DNA from: Streptomyces stelliscabiei
GTDB lineage: Bacteria > Actinomycetota > Actinomycetes > Streptomycetales > Streptomycetaceae
DNA: 64,000 bases
Reading direction: 5' to 3'
Assembly (NCBI RefSeq): GCF_014873495.1
Contig: NZ_JADBGF010000001.1
Span: 5,394,001 to 5,458,000, forward strand
Each line of letters starts with the position of its first letter. The stretch's first letter is position 1. The position numbers and the translations under genes are program-made. Below, piece by piece: positions 33,537-42,304 of this stretch. The notes beneath the pieces were generated by a model. The model saw only the letters and a list, made by a program, of their open reading frames with translations, did no database searches and had not been told where the DNA came from.

Positions 33537-36182
33537 TCAGCACTTCTTGCCCTTGCACGCCTCTCCCCGCGCGTTGCGCAGCTTCACGAGCAGCCCGTCT
33601 CCGGCCGAGGCGTTCCTCGGGGTGAGGACGTACGGCCCCGTGACCGGCTGCTTCGGCTTGAGGTAGCCCTCGGGGACGTCGGTCTCGACCAGGTGGTACC
33701 TGCCGGGCAGGAGCGAGCCGAACGAGCAGCGGCCGGTGCGGGAGCTGGCGCAGTCGTTGACGAACCGGTCCTTGCGCGTGCCGTGCCGCTGCAGGCCGCG
33801 GACGCCGTTGGTGTCCTGCCACAGCTCGAACACCGCCCCGGCCAACGGCCTGCCGGACCTCTTGTCCAGCTTCAGGAGCGTCAGCCGCACCGACTGGGTG
33901 AGGCCGGCGTCGACCGTGTGGTTCACATGGCCGGGGTCGCCGACGCGGACCGTGGTCCGGCCGTGCGCGTCGACGTCGGAGTCGATCGCGCGGTTCGTAC
34001 CGGCGCCCTTGACCGTCCACTTGAGCGAGGCGTGGCTCGGACGGCCCGGCAGGACGGTGGTGTCGACGCCGCGGTGGTCGAAGGAGACCCGGTAGGTGGT
34101 GTTGGGCCGCAGGCCCTGCCCGCTGCCGATGTAGTACTCGCCGTTCGCGTCCGTGCGGGCCGTGAGGTCGGGGCCGGGCGACTGCGGGTCGAGCGTCACC
34201 TTCACGCCCTTGACCGGCGGCTCGGAGGGGTCCTGGACACCGTTGCCGTTGACGTCGTACCAGACCCGGTTGCCGATCTGGACGGGCGCCCGGTCGCAGA
34301 CCATCTCCAGGTCGGCGAGGCCGTTGCCCTTGCCGAAGAGGAGGGCGCGCCGCTTCGCGTCCGCGCTCCAGGTCCGCTGGATCGTGAGGTTGCCCTCGGT
34401 CCGGCCCTTGTCGGTGCTCCAGCGGCGGACGCCCTGCTCCCAGGGGTAGTCGTCGAACGGGTCGTAGACCGTGCTCCACAGCCTGTTCCGGAACGGCTGG
34501 AGTGCCGTGCCGCCCTGGGTGACCTGGTCCTCGTGGGCGTCCGCGAGCGCGGTCGAGTCGGCGTAGAACTCGCCGTGGCCGGGACCCTCGTCGTTGTTGG
34601 GCCGCGCTCCGTAGAGCGCGTCGCATCGGGCGTTGTTCTCCAGCGTGTACGTCGTACGGGAGGCGCACACGCGCAGCACGTCACCGGCGGCGATGGCCCT
34701 GACCAGGCTCTTCTTGTGCGCGTTGAAGGGGTACGTCGCCGTCCCCTGCATGTCGGCGAAGCGGTCGCGGAAGCCCAGCACCAGGTCGCCGTTGTCGGCG
34801 ATCTCGATGTTGGACAGGATCGGCTGCGGCGCGGAGACGAAGGAGAGGTGTCCGGGGACGGGGACGCGCTGGTTCCACGCCTCCCACATGGCGCTCAGCG
34901 GCCGGCCGACGGTCGAGGGCTTGGCGCAGCGGGCGATGCTCGCGGGCAGTCCGGTGAACCGGTAGGCGCAGCCGCGCGGGTAGTTCATCGCCGTGTGGAA
35001 GAGATGGCGGAACGAGCCCTGGCGGAACTCGTAGACATGCGCGGTGACTTCGGACGGGTCGCCCCACGGGGCGGTCCTGCTCACCGTGTTCTCCGCGCCG
35101 CACACCCCGCCGACGAGCACCCGCCCGCCGCGCACCCCGATGCCGTACGGGTGCCAGTGCCCCGCGCAGTCCGCGGGCTTGGGGATGACGTGCGAGCGGT
35201 AGGTGCCCGGGTAGACCTGGTCGCCGCTGCCGCGGATCGGCACGGAGTACAGCCGGGAGTCGTTGAGGCTGACGGCGTAGAGGGTCCTGCCGTCACCGGA
35301 GACGTCGACGTCTCCGATGCCCTCCCGGCCGACCCTGCTGTAGACCGGGTTGTCCCGGAGCCAGTCGTCGGACTCGTCGTGCTCGGTGAGCAGGCCCGGC
35401 AGGGTGACGAAGGTGCTCACCCCGGAGTCGCTGTTGCGGCGGTAGATCGTGTTGGTCGCGCCCGCCGGACCGTACGCCGCGTGCCGCTTGACCAGCGTGC
35501 CCATGTAGGTGTTGCCGGTCCGGTCGTTGCCGATGCCGAACACGGCGCCCTGCTGCGTGTTGTTGGTCAGCCGCTCGACCGTGCCGCCGGGGTGGGTGTC
35601 GGAGAAGTTCCCCGCGAACCGCACCAGACCCTGATGGGTGTCGGGGGCGTCGCCCTTGGTCAGGTTGCAGGTCACCAGGTCGGGGTTCTCCTGGCAGTAG
35701 ACCCCGGGCTCCCAGAAACCGGTCGTGTACGTCACGCTCCGGTTCCCGGTCACGTCCACGAAGCCGACGCTGCTGTGCATGACCTTCGGACCGTCGCCGA
35801 GTCCCGCGATCGCCGGCTGCAGGGTGCGGGGGTCGGGGTTGTGGACCTGGACGCGGTATCTGCCGCCGAGCAGCGGGGAGTTCGACGGCTGGAACCAGGC
35901 GACGCCATAGGCGTTGGTGGTCCGGGTCACCACCGTCCCCCGGTCGTCGGTCAGCGTGACCCGCACGCCCTCCCGGCCCTTCTCCAGGCCGCTGTCGTAC
36001 GTCCCGTCGCCGTCCACCTCGTTGACGACGCGTACGGTCACGTTGCCGTCGCCAGGTGCCCTGCCGTCCACCGTGCCTCTGACGCCGGGGCCGGCGCCGA
36101 CCGCCTCGCCGGCCGGCCCGAGCACCAGCGCCGCCGAGACGGCCAGGACCAGACCCACGCCCCCCGGAGTTCTTCGCTTCAC
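33537..36182 (-). CDS. Large secreted protein with SdrD-B/SpaA-type prealbumin domains
   Basis: 881 aa from GTG 36182, GAGGG about 7 nt upstream. Signal peptide about residues 1-30. Residues about 38-130 form a first SdrD-B-like domain (VNEVDGDGTYDSGLEKGREGV, TTNAYGVAWF). About 140-620 is a novel-looking region with many cysteines and propeller-like phrases (GDVDVSGDGRTLYAV, YGIGVRGGRVLVGG, EIADNGDLVLGF). At about 640-760 a second SdrD-B domain (IGNRVWYDVNGNGVQDPSEPPVKGV), and at about 790-870 a SpaA/Cna-B prealbumin domain (LLKLDKRSGRPLAGAVFELWQ, LVETDVPEGYLKP). It ends CKGKKC without LPXTG. A surface or matrix role is likely. Confidence 0.8.
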   Translation of the reverse strand: MKRRTPGGVGLVLAVSAALVLGPAGEAVGAGPGVRGTVDGRAPGDGNVTVRVVNEVDGDGTYDSGLEKGREGVRVTLTDDRGTVVTRTTNAYGVAWFQPSNSPLLGGRYRVQVHNPDPRTLQPAIAGLGDGPKVMHSSVGFVDVTGNRSVTYTTGFWEPGVYCQENPDLVTCNLTKGDAPDTHQGLVRFAGNFSDTHPGGTVERLTNNTQQGAVFGIGNDRTGNTYMGTLVKRHAAYGPAGATNTIYRRNSDSGVSTFVTLPGLLTEHDESDDWLRDNPVYSRVGREGIGDVDVSGDGRTLYAVSLNDSRLYSVPIRGSGDQVYPGTYRSHVIPKPADCAGHWHPYGIGVRGGRVLVGGVCGAENTVSRTAPWGDPSEVTAHVYEFRQGSFRHLFHTAMNYPRGCAYRFTGLPASIARCAKPSTVGRPLSAMWEAWNQRVPVPGHLSFVSAPQPILSNIEIADNGDLVLGFRDRFADMQGTATYPFNAHKKSLVRAIAAGDVLRVCASRTTYTLENNARCDALYGARPNNDEGPGHGEFYADSTALADAHEDQVTQGGTALQPFRNRLWSTVYDPFDDYPWEQGVRRWSTDKGRTEGNLTIQRTWSADAKRRALLFGKGNGLADLEMVCDRAPVQIGNRVWYDVNGNGVQDPSEPPVKGVKVTLDPQSPGPDLTARTDANGEYYIGSGQGLRPNTTYRVSFDHRGVDTTVLPGRPSHASLKWTVKGAGTNRAIDSDVDAHGRTTVRVGDPGHVNHTVDAGLTQSVRLTLLKLDKRSGRPLAGAVFELWQDTNGVRGLQRHGTRKDRFVNDCASSRTGRCSFGSLLPGRYHLVETDVPEGYLKPKQPVTGPYVLTPRNASAGDGLLVKLRNARGEACKGKKC

Positions 36183-36250
36183 GCCACGTCCCTCTTCTCC
36201 TGATGTCCTGCCGAGGCGACGGAACCCGGTGCCCGAAGCCGACCCCTGCA

Positions 36251-36260
36251 TTCATATGAA
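36251..36260. promoter_or_regulatory. Perfect AT-rich palindrome upstream of the 33537-36182 gene
   Basis: TTCATATGAA at 36251-36260 lies about 69 nt upstream of the GTG at 36182 in otherwise GC-rich sequence. It may belong to the promoter. Confidence 0.35.
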
Positions 36261-36448
36261 GTGCCAAGCGCGACTAATCAGGCCGAACGGGGCACGGGAG
36301 GGGTGGGAGGGCGTGGCGTGATGCCGGGAATCTGGAGATTCGGGGGAGGCGGGGGGCACGGGGGAGAGGCCGGTGGCCCGGCGAGTTCACCCGGCCGGCC
36401 GAGCGAAGGCGTCCCCGCATGGCGTACGGCGACGATCGGCGGTAGGCC

Positions 36449-36531
36449 CGTACACCCGCGGGGAACGGCGGTGGGGCCCGTACCCGCGGGCAACGGCGGT
36501 GGGCGGACCGTACCCGCGGGGAACGGCGGGG
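36449..36531. repeat. Three 30-bp-spaced tandem copies in the 36183-36531 gap
   Basis: CGTACCCGCGGGGAACGGCG-type units start at 36449, 36479 and 36509. They end exactly at the stop codon of the SpoIIE/PAS gene. The 349-bp gap also holds the promoter of the large secreted protein; I see no gene in it. Confidence 0.6.
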
Positions 36532-39500
36532 TCAGGTCGGTGGATCACCCGACGGGTCCGTCGACGGGTCCGCCAGTGACTGTTCCGCCCAGATCACCTT
36601 GCCCTCGGGCAGGAAGCGGGTGCCCCAGCGCTGGGTGAACTGGGAGATGAGGAAGAGGCCCCGGCCGCCCTCGTCGCTGGTGCGCGGGTGGCGCAGATGG
36701 GGCGCGGTGGCCCCGCCGTCGAACACCTCGCAGATCAGGGTGCGTTCGAGGACGAGCCGGAGCCGGATGGGCCCGGCCGCGTGCCGGATCGCGTTGGTGA
36801 CCAGCTCGCTGACGACCAGTTCGGTGGTGAACGCCAGTTCGTCCAGCCCCCACGCGCCGAGCTGCCGGGTGGTCGTCTTGCGGGCCTCCGCCACCAGCGC
36901 CGGGTCGGCCGGCAGCTCCCAGGAGGCGACCCGGTGGGCGGGCAGCCGCCGGGTGCGGGCGAGGAGGAGGGCGACGTCGTCGGTGGGGCGCGCCGGGGCG
37001 AGGGCGTCGAGGACGCGCTGGGCGTGCCGTTCGAGGGAGGGCTCGGGCCGGGCCAGCGCGCGGCACAGCGCCTCGCGGGAGGCCTCGGCGAGCAGTCCGT
37101 CGGTGTGCAGGGCGATGACGGTGCCCTCGGGGAGTTCCAGCTCCAGCGCCTCGAAGGGCTGCTGGTCGACGCCGAGCGCGGGCCCCTCGGGCAGCTTCGG
37201 GAAGGTGACGGTGCCGTCCGGGGCGACCAGGGCCGGAGCCGACGGTCCGGCGGCGGCCATCGCGCACCTGCCCGACACCGGGTCGTGGACGACGTACAGA
37301 CAGCGGGCCCCGACCGTCTGGCCGCTGCCCCCGCCCGGCTCGGCACCCTCCTGGCGTGCCGACTTGGCGACCATGTCGTCGAGGTGGGCGAGCACCTCGT
37401 CCGGCGGCAGATCGAGGTCGGCGAGGGTGCGTACGGCCGTGCGCAGGCGGCCCATGGCGGCGGCGCCGTCGATGCCGTGGCCCGCCACCTCGCCGATGAC
37501 GAGGGCGACACGGGCACCCGAGAGCGGGATGACGTCGTACCAGTCGCCGCCGAGGCCGGTCAGTTCGTCGGCGGGCCGGTAGCGGGCGGCGACCTCGGCC
37601 GCGTCCTGCTCGGGCAGCCGGCGCGGCAGCAGGCTGCGCTGGAGGACGAGGGCGGCGTCGCGCTCGCGCGTGTACCGGCGGGCGTTGTCGACGCAGACGG
37701 CGGCCCGGCCGACCAGCTCCTCGGCGAGGCCCAGGTCGACGGCGTCGAAGGGGTCCTGCCGGTCGCGCCGGAAGAACGTGGTGATGCCGAGTGTGATGCC
37801 GCGCGCCCGCACCGGCACGATCATCACGCTGTGCAGCCCCAGCGCGTCCGCGTGCACCGTCCGGCCGCCCGGGACCGCCCTGGCCCACTCGGCCGACAGC
37901 GGGTCGAGCCTCGGCTCCGTCCACGACCGGCCCTCGACCAGCGCCCGCACCGGCGGCGAGCCGGCCGCGTACGAGGCGACCGCGCCGATCTCCAGGACGG
38001 CCTCGGGCACCCCGGCGTGCACGGACTGCTGGGCGACCCGCCGCAGCAGGACCGAGTCGTCGCCGAGGGGGCCCGGTTCGGCTCCCCGCAGCACCGAGTC
38101 CAGCAGGTCCACGGTCACGAAGTCGGCGAGCGTCGGCACGACCACGTCCGCCAGCTCCTGCGCGGTGCGGCCCACGTCGAGGGTCCGGCCGATCTGGTCG
38201 CCGGCCCGGTCGAGCAGGGCCAGCCGGATGCGGGCGCGGTGCTGCTCCGACACGTCGACCACCGTGTAGTACACGCCGATCGGCCGCCCGTGGTCGTCCT
38301 CCAGCCGGGTGAACGACATGGCGTGCGCGGTCTCGCGGTGCGGTGACGACCGCAACCGGCCCACGTGCTCGTAGTCGAGCACCGGGACGCCCGTCTCCAG
38401 CACCAGCCGCATCTGCGTCTCGATGCGCTCGGCGTCGAGGCCCGGCTGCACCTCGGCGAGCCGCAGCCCGACCCGTTCGTGCGCCCGGCCGCCGCCGAAC
38501 CGCTCCAGGGCCGCGTTCGACCACACGAACCGCAGCTCCGTGTCCACGATCGCTATGCCGACGGGCGACCACGCGGTCATCCGCTCCAGCACGGTCCGGC
38601 TCATGTCCCAGCCGGGGGCCTGCGTGGCATCGGAGACGAGAGCGACCCAGTGGGCGGCCTTGAGGGGGTCGGGGGAAGGGGAGGGGGAGGGCTGGGGTGC
38701 GGAGAGGGCCGGGGACGGCGGGAAGGGCAGACGGGCGGACGGGGACGGGAGGCCGGGTGCGGGCGTGTTCTGCCGGACCGCCGGCTTGCCGGAGCCCTGG
38801 GCGGCGGACCAGGTGCCGTGGGCCCGGACGGCCGGGCGCCCGGCTTCGGGCGCGGGCGGATGCGGGGTTGCCTGCGGGGTTGCCTGCGGCGCCGGTGACG
38901 CGGGCCGGGGCGATACGGACGGGGACGACGCGGCCCATGGCGACATGGCCCGGGGTGGGGCGGGCTTGGGCGGGGGCGTGCCCTGCCGGGACGGGGCCCC
39001 GGCGTTCGCGGAGGCCGGCAAGGTGCCCGCCTCCCGGGCGGGGGCGTGCCCGATGCCGGGCATGGGCGGGGCCGGCGGTACGGGCCGGGACGGCGCCGCG
39101 GGCGGCGTGGCGGAGTGGGCCATGTCGGGATAGCCGGGGCGCGGGGCGGGCCAGGCGGAGGGGGACGGCGGCGAGGTGGTGACGGGGGCGGGAGCGGGGG
39201 CGCCGGACGGGGCGGTCGAATCGTCGGCCGGCCCGGTGGGAGCGGCGGGTCCGGTCGCCTGGGTCGAGCCGGCCTGACCGGTCGCGGGGGTCGAACCCGT
39301 CGTTGCGGTGGAACCGGTGGAACCGGTGGAACCGGTGGAACCGGTGGAAGCGGCGGCGGGGGCCGCACTGGGCCGGGCGGCTGAACCGGGCCGCCCAGGG
39401 GAGCCGGTCGAGCCGACCGCGGGTACCGCACCAGGCAGGGCGGCTGAACCGGCCCCACCGAGGGAACCGGCGGAACCGGCCGAGCCCACAGAAGAAGCCG

Positions 39501-39996
39501 AGCCGCCCGCCGGAGCGAAACCACTCACCGGAGCCGTCGGGCTGTCCACCGCGTCGGGGCCGCCCACCGGACCCGAGCCTCCTGCCGTACCCGAGCCTCC
39601 TGCCGTACCCGCACCCAACCCACCCACAGACGCTGAGCCACCCGTGTGACCCGTCGGGTGACCCGGTGTGTGACCCGGCGAGGTCGCCTCGCGGGTGGGG
39701 ACGACCCGGACCATCACCTTGATGCGGTGGCCGTCGCGGTGGCGGGCGGTGAGGATGCCGGACCAGCCGCCGAGGGCACGATGTGTTTCGGCCAGGCGCC
39801 CGATGCGTTCACCGTCCTCGTCGAACAGGAGCGTGCGGACGCTGCGGCCGAGGATCTCGGCCGCCGGATACCCGAAGAGCCGCTCCGCGTCCCGCGTCCA
39901 GCTCGTCACGAACCCGTCCGCGTCGATCAGCAACGGCGCGGCATCGGCCACGTCGAAGCGCTGACGGGAAACGGCACTGTCCCTGTCGGTCCCCAC
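36532..39996 (-). CDS. PAS-PAS-GAF-SpoIIE-ATPase signalling protein with long low-complexity linker
   Basis: 1,154 aa from GTG 39996, preferred over ATG 40035 because GAGAGGG is 5 nt upstream. A PAS domain covers about residues 10-100. A Gly/Ser/Thr/Ala/Pro linker runs about 105-455, including a GST tripeptide tract. A second PAS is at about 465-590, a GAF at about 600-760, and the SpoIIE PP2C domain at about 780-990 (LTGLGGDWYDVIPL, LVIGEVAGHGIDGAAAMG). A HATPase_c anti-sigma kinase-like domain ends the protein (TELVVSELVTNAIRHAAGP, GRGLFLISQFTQRWG). This is the Streptomyces family that controls sigma factors through phosphatase and kinase domains. No cognate anti-sigma antagonist is nearby. 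Confidence 0.85.
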   Translation of the reverse strand: MGTDRDSAVSRQRFDVADAAPLLIDADGFVTSWTRDAERLFGYPAAEILGRSVRTLLFDEDGERIGRLAETHRALGGWSGILTARHRDGHRIKVMVRVVPTREATSPGHTPGHPTGHTGGSASVGGLGAGTAGGSGTAGGSGPVGGPDAVDSPTAPVSGFAPAGGSASSVGSAGSAGSLGGAGSAALPGAVPAVGSTGSPGRPGSAARPSAAPAAASTGSTGSTGSTGSTATTGSTPATGQAGSTQATGPAAPTGPADDSTAPSGAPAPAPVTTSPPSPSAWPAPRPGYPDMAHSATPPAAPSRPVPPAPPMPGIGHAPAREAGTLPASANAGAPSRQGTPPPKPAPPRAMSPWAASSPSVSPRPASPAPQATPQATPHPPAPEAGRPAVRAHGTWSAAQGSGKPAVRQNTPAPGLPSPSARLPFPPSPALSAPQPSPSPSPDPLKAAHWVALVSDATQAPGWDMSRTVLERMTAWSPVGIAIVDTELRFVWSNAALERFGGGRAHERVGLRLAEVQPGLDAERIETQMRLVLETGVPVLDYEHVGRLRSSPHRETAHAMSFTRLEDDHGRPIGVYYTVVDVSEQHRARIRLALLDRAGDQIGRTLDVGRTAQELADVVVPTLADFVTVDLLDSVLRGAEPGPLGDDSVLLRRVAQQSVHAGVPEAVLEIGAVASYAAGSPPVRALVEGRSWTEPRLDPLSAEWARAVPGGRTVHADALGLHSVMIVPVRARGITLGITTFFRRDRQDPFDAVDLGLAEELVGRAAVCVDNARRYTRERDAALVLQRSLLPRRLPEQDAAEVAARYRPADELTGLGGDWYDVIPLSGARVALVIGEVAGHGIDGAAAMGRLRTAVRTLADLDLPPDEVLAHLDDMVAKSARQEGAEPGGGSGQTVGARCLYVVHDPVSGRCAMAAAGPSAPALVAPDGTVTFPKLPEGPALGVDQQPFEALELELPEGTVIALHTDGLLAEASREALCRALARPEPSLERHAQRVLDALAPARPTDDVALLLARTRRLPAHRVASWELPADPALVAEARKTTTRQLGAWGLDELAFTTELVVSELVTNAIRHAAGPIRLRLVLERTLICEVFDGGATAPHLRHPRTSDEGGRGLFLISQFTQRWGTRFLPEGKVIWAEQSLADPSTDPSGDPPT

Positions 39997-40316
39997 GGCG
40001 ACCCTCTCTGTCGCTGAGACGCCCTCCGGCCCCATTATTCACCTTGTGTGATCGCAGGTGGGCCAACTTGTGACGGCGCAAATCACACGGCCGCACGCCG
40101 TGGCGCACGGACCGGCAGGCATCCAGCACCCACCAGGCAGCCGGCCGCCCTCGCACGAGCCCTACGGGACCGGGCGGGATCGGGCGTGATCGGGACGAAG
40201 CCGCCCGCCCGAACACCCCCAAGTCGCACACACGGACCCCCGTCCCCCTCACCCCCCATGCAGCCGTACGCCGGTAATGCGCCCCCGTACGCCCCCCAAG
40301 CTCCGGCGTGTCCAAA
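39997..40316. other. Promoter region between SpoIIE/PAS gene and terminator
   Basis: About 320 bp without a convincing gene. GTGTGAT at 40046-40052 and ATCACAC at 40082-40088 form an inverted repeat with a 29-nt centre, and CACCT-N11-AGGTG lies within it. These are candidate regulator sites for the SpoIIE/PAS gene. The rest is unremarkable. Confidence 0.4.
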
Positions 40317-40357
40317 CGACCGCCCCCTCCGCGGGAGGGGTGCGGAGGGGGCGGTCG
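40317..40357. terminator. 16-bp hairpin after the SCO5389-family gene
   Basis: CGACCGCCCCCTCCGC at 40317-40332 pairs with 40342-40357 around 9 nt. It ends the minus-strand operon 41820-40425. Confidence 0.8.
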
Positions 40358-40424
40358 ATGGCCGATTAGGGCCGGTCGGAAAGCGAGGGCGGGCCCGCGA
40401 CCGGGACTGGCCCGGGCCGAGGCG

Positions 40425-40817
40425 TCAGCAGTCGCGGAACTCCGGCGACTGGTTGAGGATCTGCGACCGCAGCGAGGTGAAGCGGACATAGGTCGCACCG
40501 CCGCGCGCCTCCGCAGGGAAGACCGCCACCCGGTGGCAGTTCTGGAAGGCGAGAGCCACACCGAAATGCCGCTCCAGGCTCCCCCGGATCGCGTCACTGG
40601 ACAGCGCCCGCAGCAGCTGCCCACGCTCGCGCTCCGACGGCGGCGGGGTCTGGTTGTCGGCGAACTCGGCGCTGCTCGCGCGCAGTTCACCGACGAGGGA
40701 GGCGATCAGGTCGTACGCGTACGGCAGCGACGTACGGACCGTTTCCACGAACTCCTCCTCCCGCACCTCACCCTTCTCGGCATCGGCGAGCAGCTGCGGG
40801 GAGACGTCCAGCGACAT
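40425..40817 (-). CDS. SCO5389-family protein
   Basis: 130 aa from ATG 40817. The sequence resembles a small Streptomyces family named after SCO5389 (as I remember it): MSLDVSPQLLADAEKGEV, VRTSLPYAYDLIASLV, EFADNQTPPPSERERGQLLRA, ALAFQNCHRVAVFP and RSQILNQSPEFRDC. It is soluble, mixed alpha/beta, with two cysteines. The family is found with a CooC-like ATPase gene, as here (37 bp downstream of it). The function is unknown. The pair could be a metal- or cofactor-related ATPase and partner. Confidence 0.8.
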   Translation of the reverse strand: MSLDVSPQLLADAEKGEVREEEFVETVRTSLPYAYDLIASLVGELRASSAEFADNQTPPPSERERGQLLRALSSDAIRGSLERHFGVALAFQNCHRVAVFPAEARGGATYVRFTSLRSQILNQSPEFRDC

Positions 40818-40854
40818 GGATGTTCCTGTTCTGATCAGAGGGAGTCAGAGGAAG

Positions 40855-41820
40855 TCAGAGAGAGACCGCGGCGGCCGGCGCATCCGGACCGTGGCGGAAC
40901 CCGGGGTCCACCTGCGCGGCCAGGTCGTGCCCGGTGGCGGCGTTGGCCCAGGCGGCGGCGTTGCGGAGGTGGAACTCGACGGCGTGGCGCTGGAAGGTGA
41001 CCCAGTCCTTCGTGCGGGCGTCGACGGCGGCCTTCAGCTGCGTCAGCGTGTGCAGGTTGTGCGCTTCCAACTCGCCCTGCGGCCGCCCCTGTTCCTGCGC
41101 GCGGACGTACGACGACTGCACGCAGTACGCCAGCAGGTCGTCGCCGACGTGCTCCTTGAGGAAGAGCAGGTCGTCCTCGCCGGTGACCTTGTTGCCGACG
41201 ACCGCGATCGGGATGCCGAACTCGGCGGCGTGCTCCCGGTACTGCCGGTAGACGGACACGCTCTTCCGGGTCGGTTCGGCGACCAGGAAGGTCATGTCGA
41301 ACCGGGTGAAGAGGCCGGAGGCGAAGGCGTCCGCGCCGGCGGTCATGTCGACGACGACGTACTCGCCGGGCCCGTCCACCAGATGGTTGAGGTACAGCTC
41401 CACCGCGCCCAGCTTGGAGTGGTAGCAGGCCACGCCGAGGTCGCTCTCGTCGAAGGCGCCGGTGACCATGAGCGGCACCCCGTTCACGCGCTCGACATGC
41501 CGGCTGTGGATCTCGTCGTCCCCGAGCAGCCGCAGCAGCCGCGAACCCCCGCCCGGCGGGGTCGTCTTCACCATGGCCTCGCGCGAGACGATCCGCGGGT
41601 TCGTGCCGCGCAGATGGTCCTTGATCTCGCCGGTGCGCGAACTCAGCGCCGGAGCGCCGAAGTCGTCCTCCTCGTCGAGGCCGAGCGCGTGCGCGAGGTG
41701 CTGGTTGATGTCGCCGTCGATCGCCACGAGCGGCGCGCCCGAGCGGGCGAGATGGCGGGCGAAGAGCGCGGAGAGCGTCGTCTTGCCGCTGCCGCCCTTG
41801 CCTACGAAGGCCACGCGCAT
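40855..41820 (-). CDS. CooC/MinD-like deviant-Walker ATPase
   Basis: 321 aa from ATG 41820. It begins MRVAFVGKGGSGKTTLSALFA, with the deviant Walker A lysine (KGGxGKT) at residue 8. IDGDINQHLAHALG is the switch region, and VVDMTAGADAFASG and VVGNKVTGEDDL are the further nucleotide and guanine-like motifs. Members of this group help insert metals or localise protein complexes. The SCO5389-family gene starts 37 bp after it and is probably co-transcribed. Upstream, 41821-42304 holds the promoter. Confidence 0.88.
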   Translation of the reverse strand: MRVAFVGKGGSGKTTLSALFARHLARSGAPLVAIDGDINQHLAHALGLDEEDDFGAPALSSRTGEIKDHLRGTNPRIVSREAMVKTTPPGGGSRLLRLLGDDEIHSRHVERVNGVPLMVTGAFDESDLGVACYHSKLGAVELYLNHLVDGPGEYVVVDMTAGADAFASGLFTRFDMTFLVAEPTRKSVSVYRQYREHAAEFGIPIAVVGNKVTGEDDLLFLKEHVGDDLLAYCVQSSYVRAQEQGRPQGELEAHNLHTLTQLKAAVDARTKDWVTFQRHAVEFHLRNAAAWANAATGHDLAAQVDPGFRHGPDAPAAAVSL

Positions 41821-41932
41821 GGACCGTCACCCCGCTCGCCCTCGGCGGCACCTTCGACGCCGATAATGAAAATGGATGTCATGAACGTAGAGTCGGGAGC
41901 GGCGGCCGGGATTGTCAAATCCGCCCCCTATG

Positions 41933-41957
41933 AACTCACCCGTACGACTGGTGAGTT
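41933..41957. promoter_or_regulatory. 8-bp inverted repeat in the 41821-42304 gap
   Basis: AACTCACC at 41933-41940 and GGTGAGTT at 41950-41957 pair perfectly across 9 nt, about 113 nt upstream of the ATPase start and 350 nt upstream of the 42305 gene. Candidate operator. The rest of the 484-bp gap between divergent genes shows no gene. Confidence 0.45.
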
Positions 41958-42304
41958 GGTGAACCCTTTGCGGTTCGGCGACCCGGCCTTGGGGTTCCCG
42001 TGAGGCACTCGTGGCAACTCGGAGCCGCTGATTCCCTTTGTGTCCCAAATGTGCGGTGCGCAGGTTCACGTGGGCCCGAGGGATGGCCGGACCCGGCAGC
42101 CGGACGGACGTTTCACGAGGTTGACAGCCCCTACCCGTTGGTAAACGATGTGCAGACTCTGTGGCTCAAGTGACCCCTGGGCCCGGTGTTTTCTACGACC
42201 ACTCACACCCTGGCGCGGCCGGACCGGCGTGACTTCGTGCTGCCGTCCTGCCGACACGCCCCGGGTGGGGTCCCGTACGTTCCGAGTTCGAGAATGGGAT
42301 CTGC

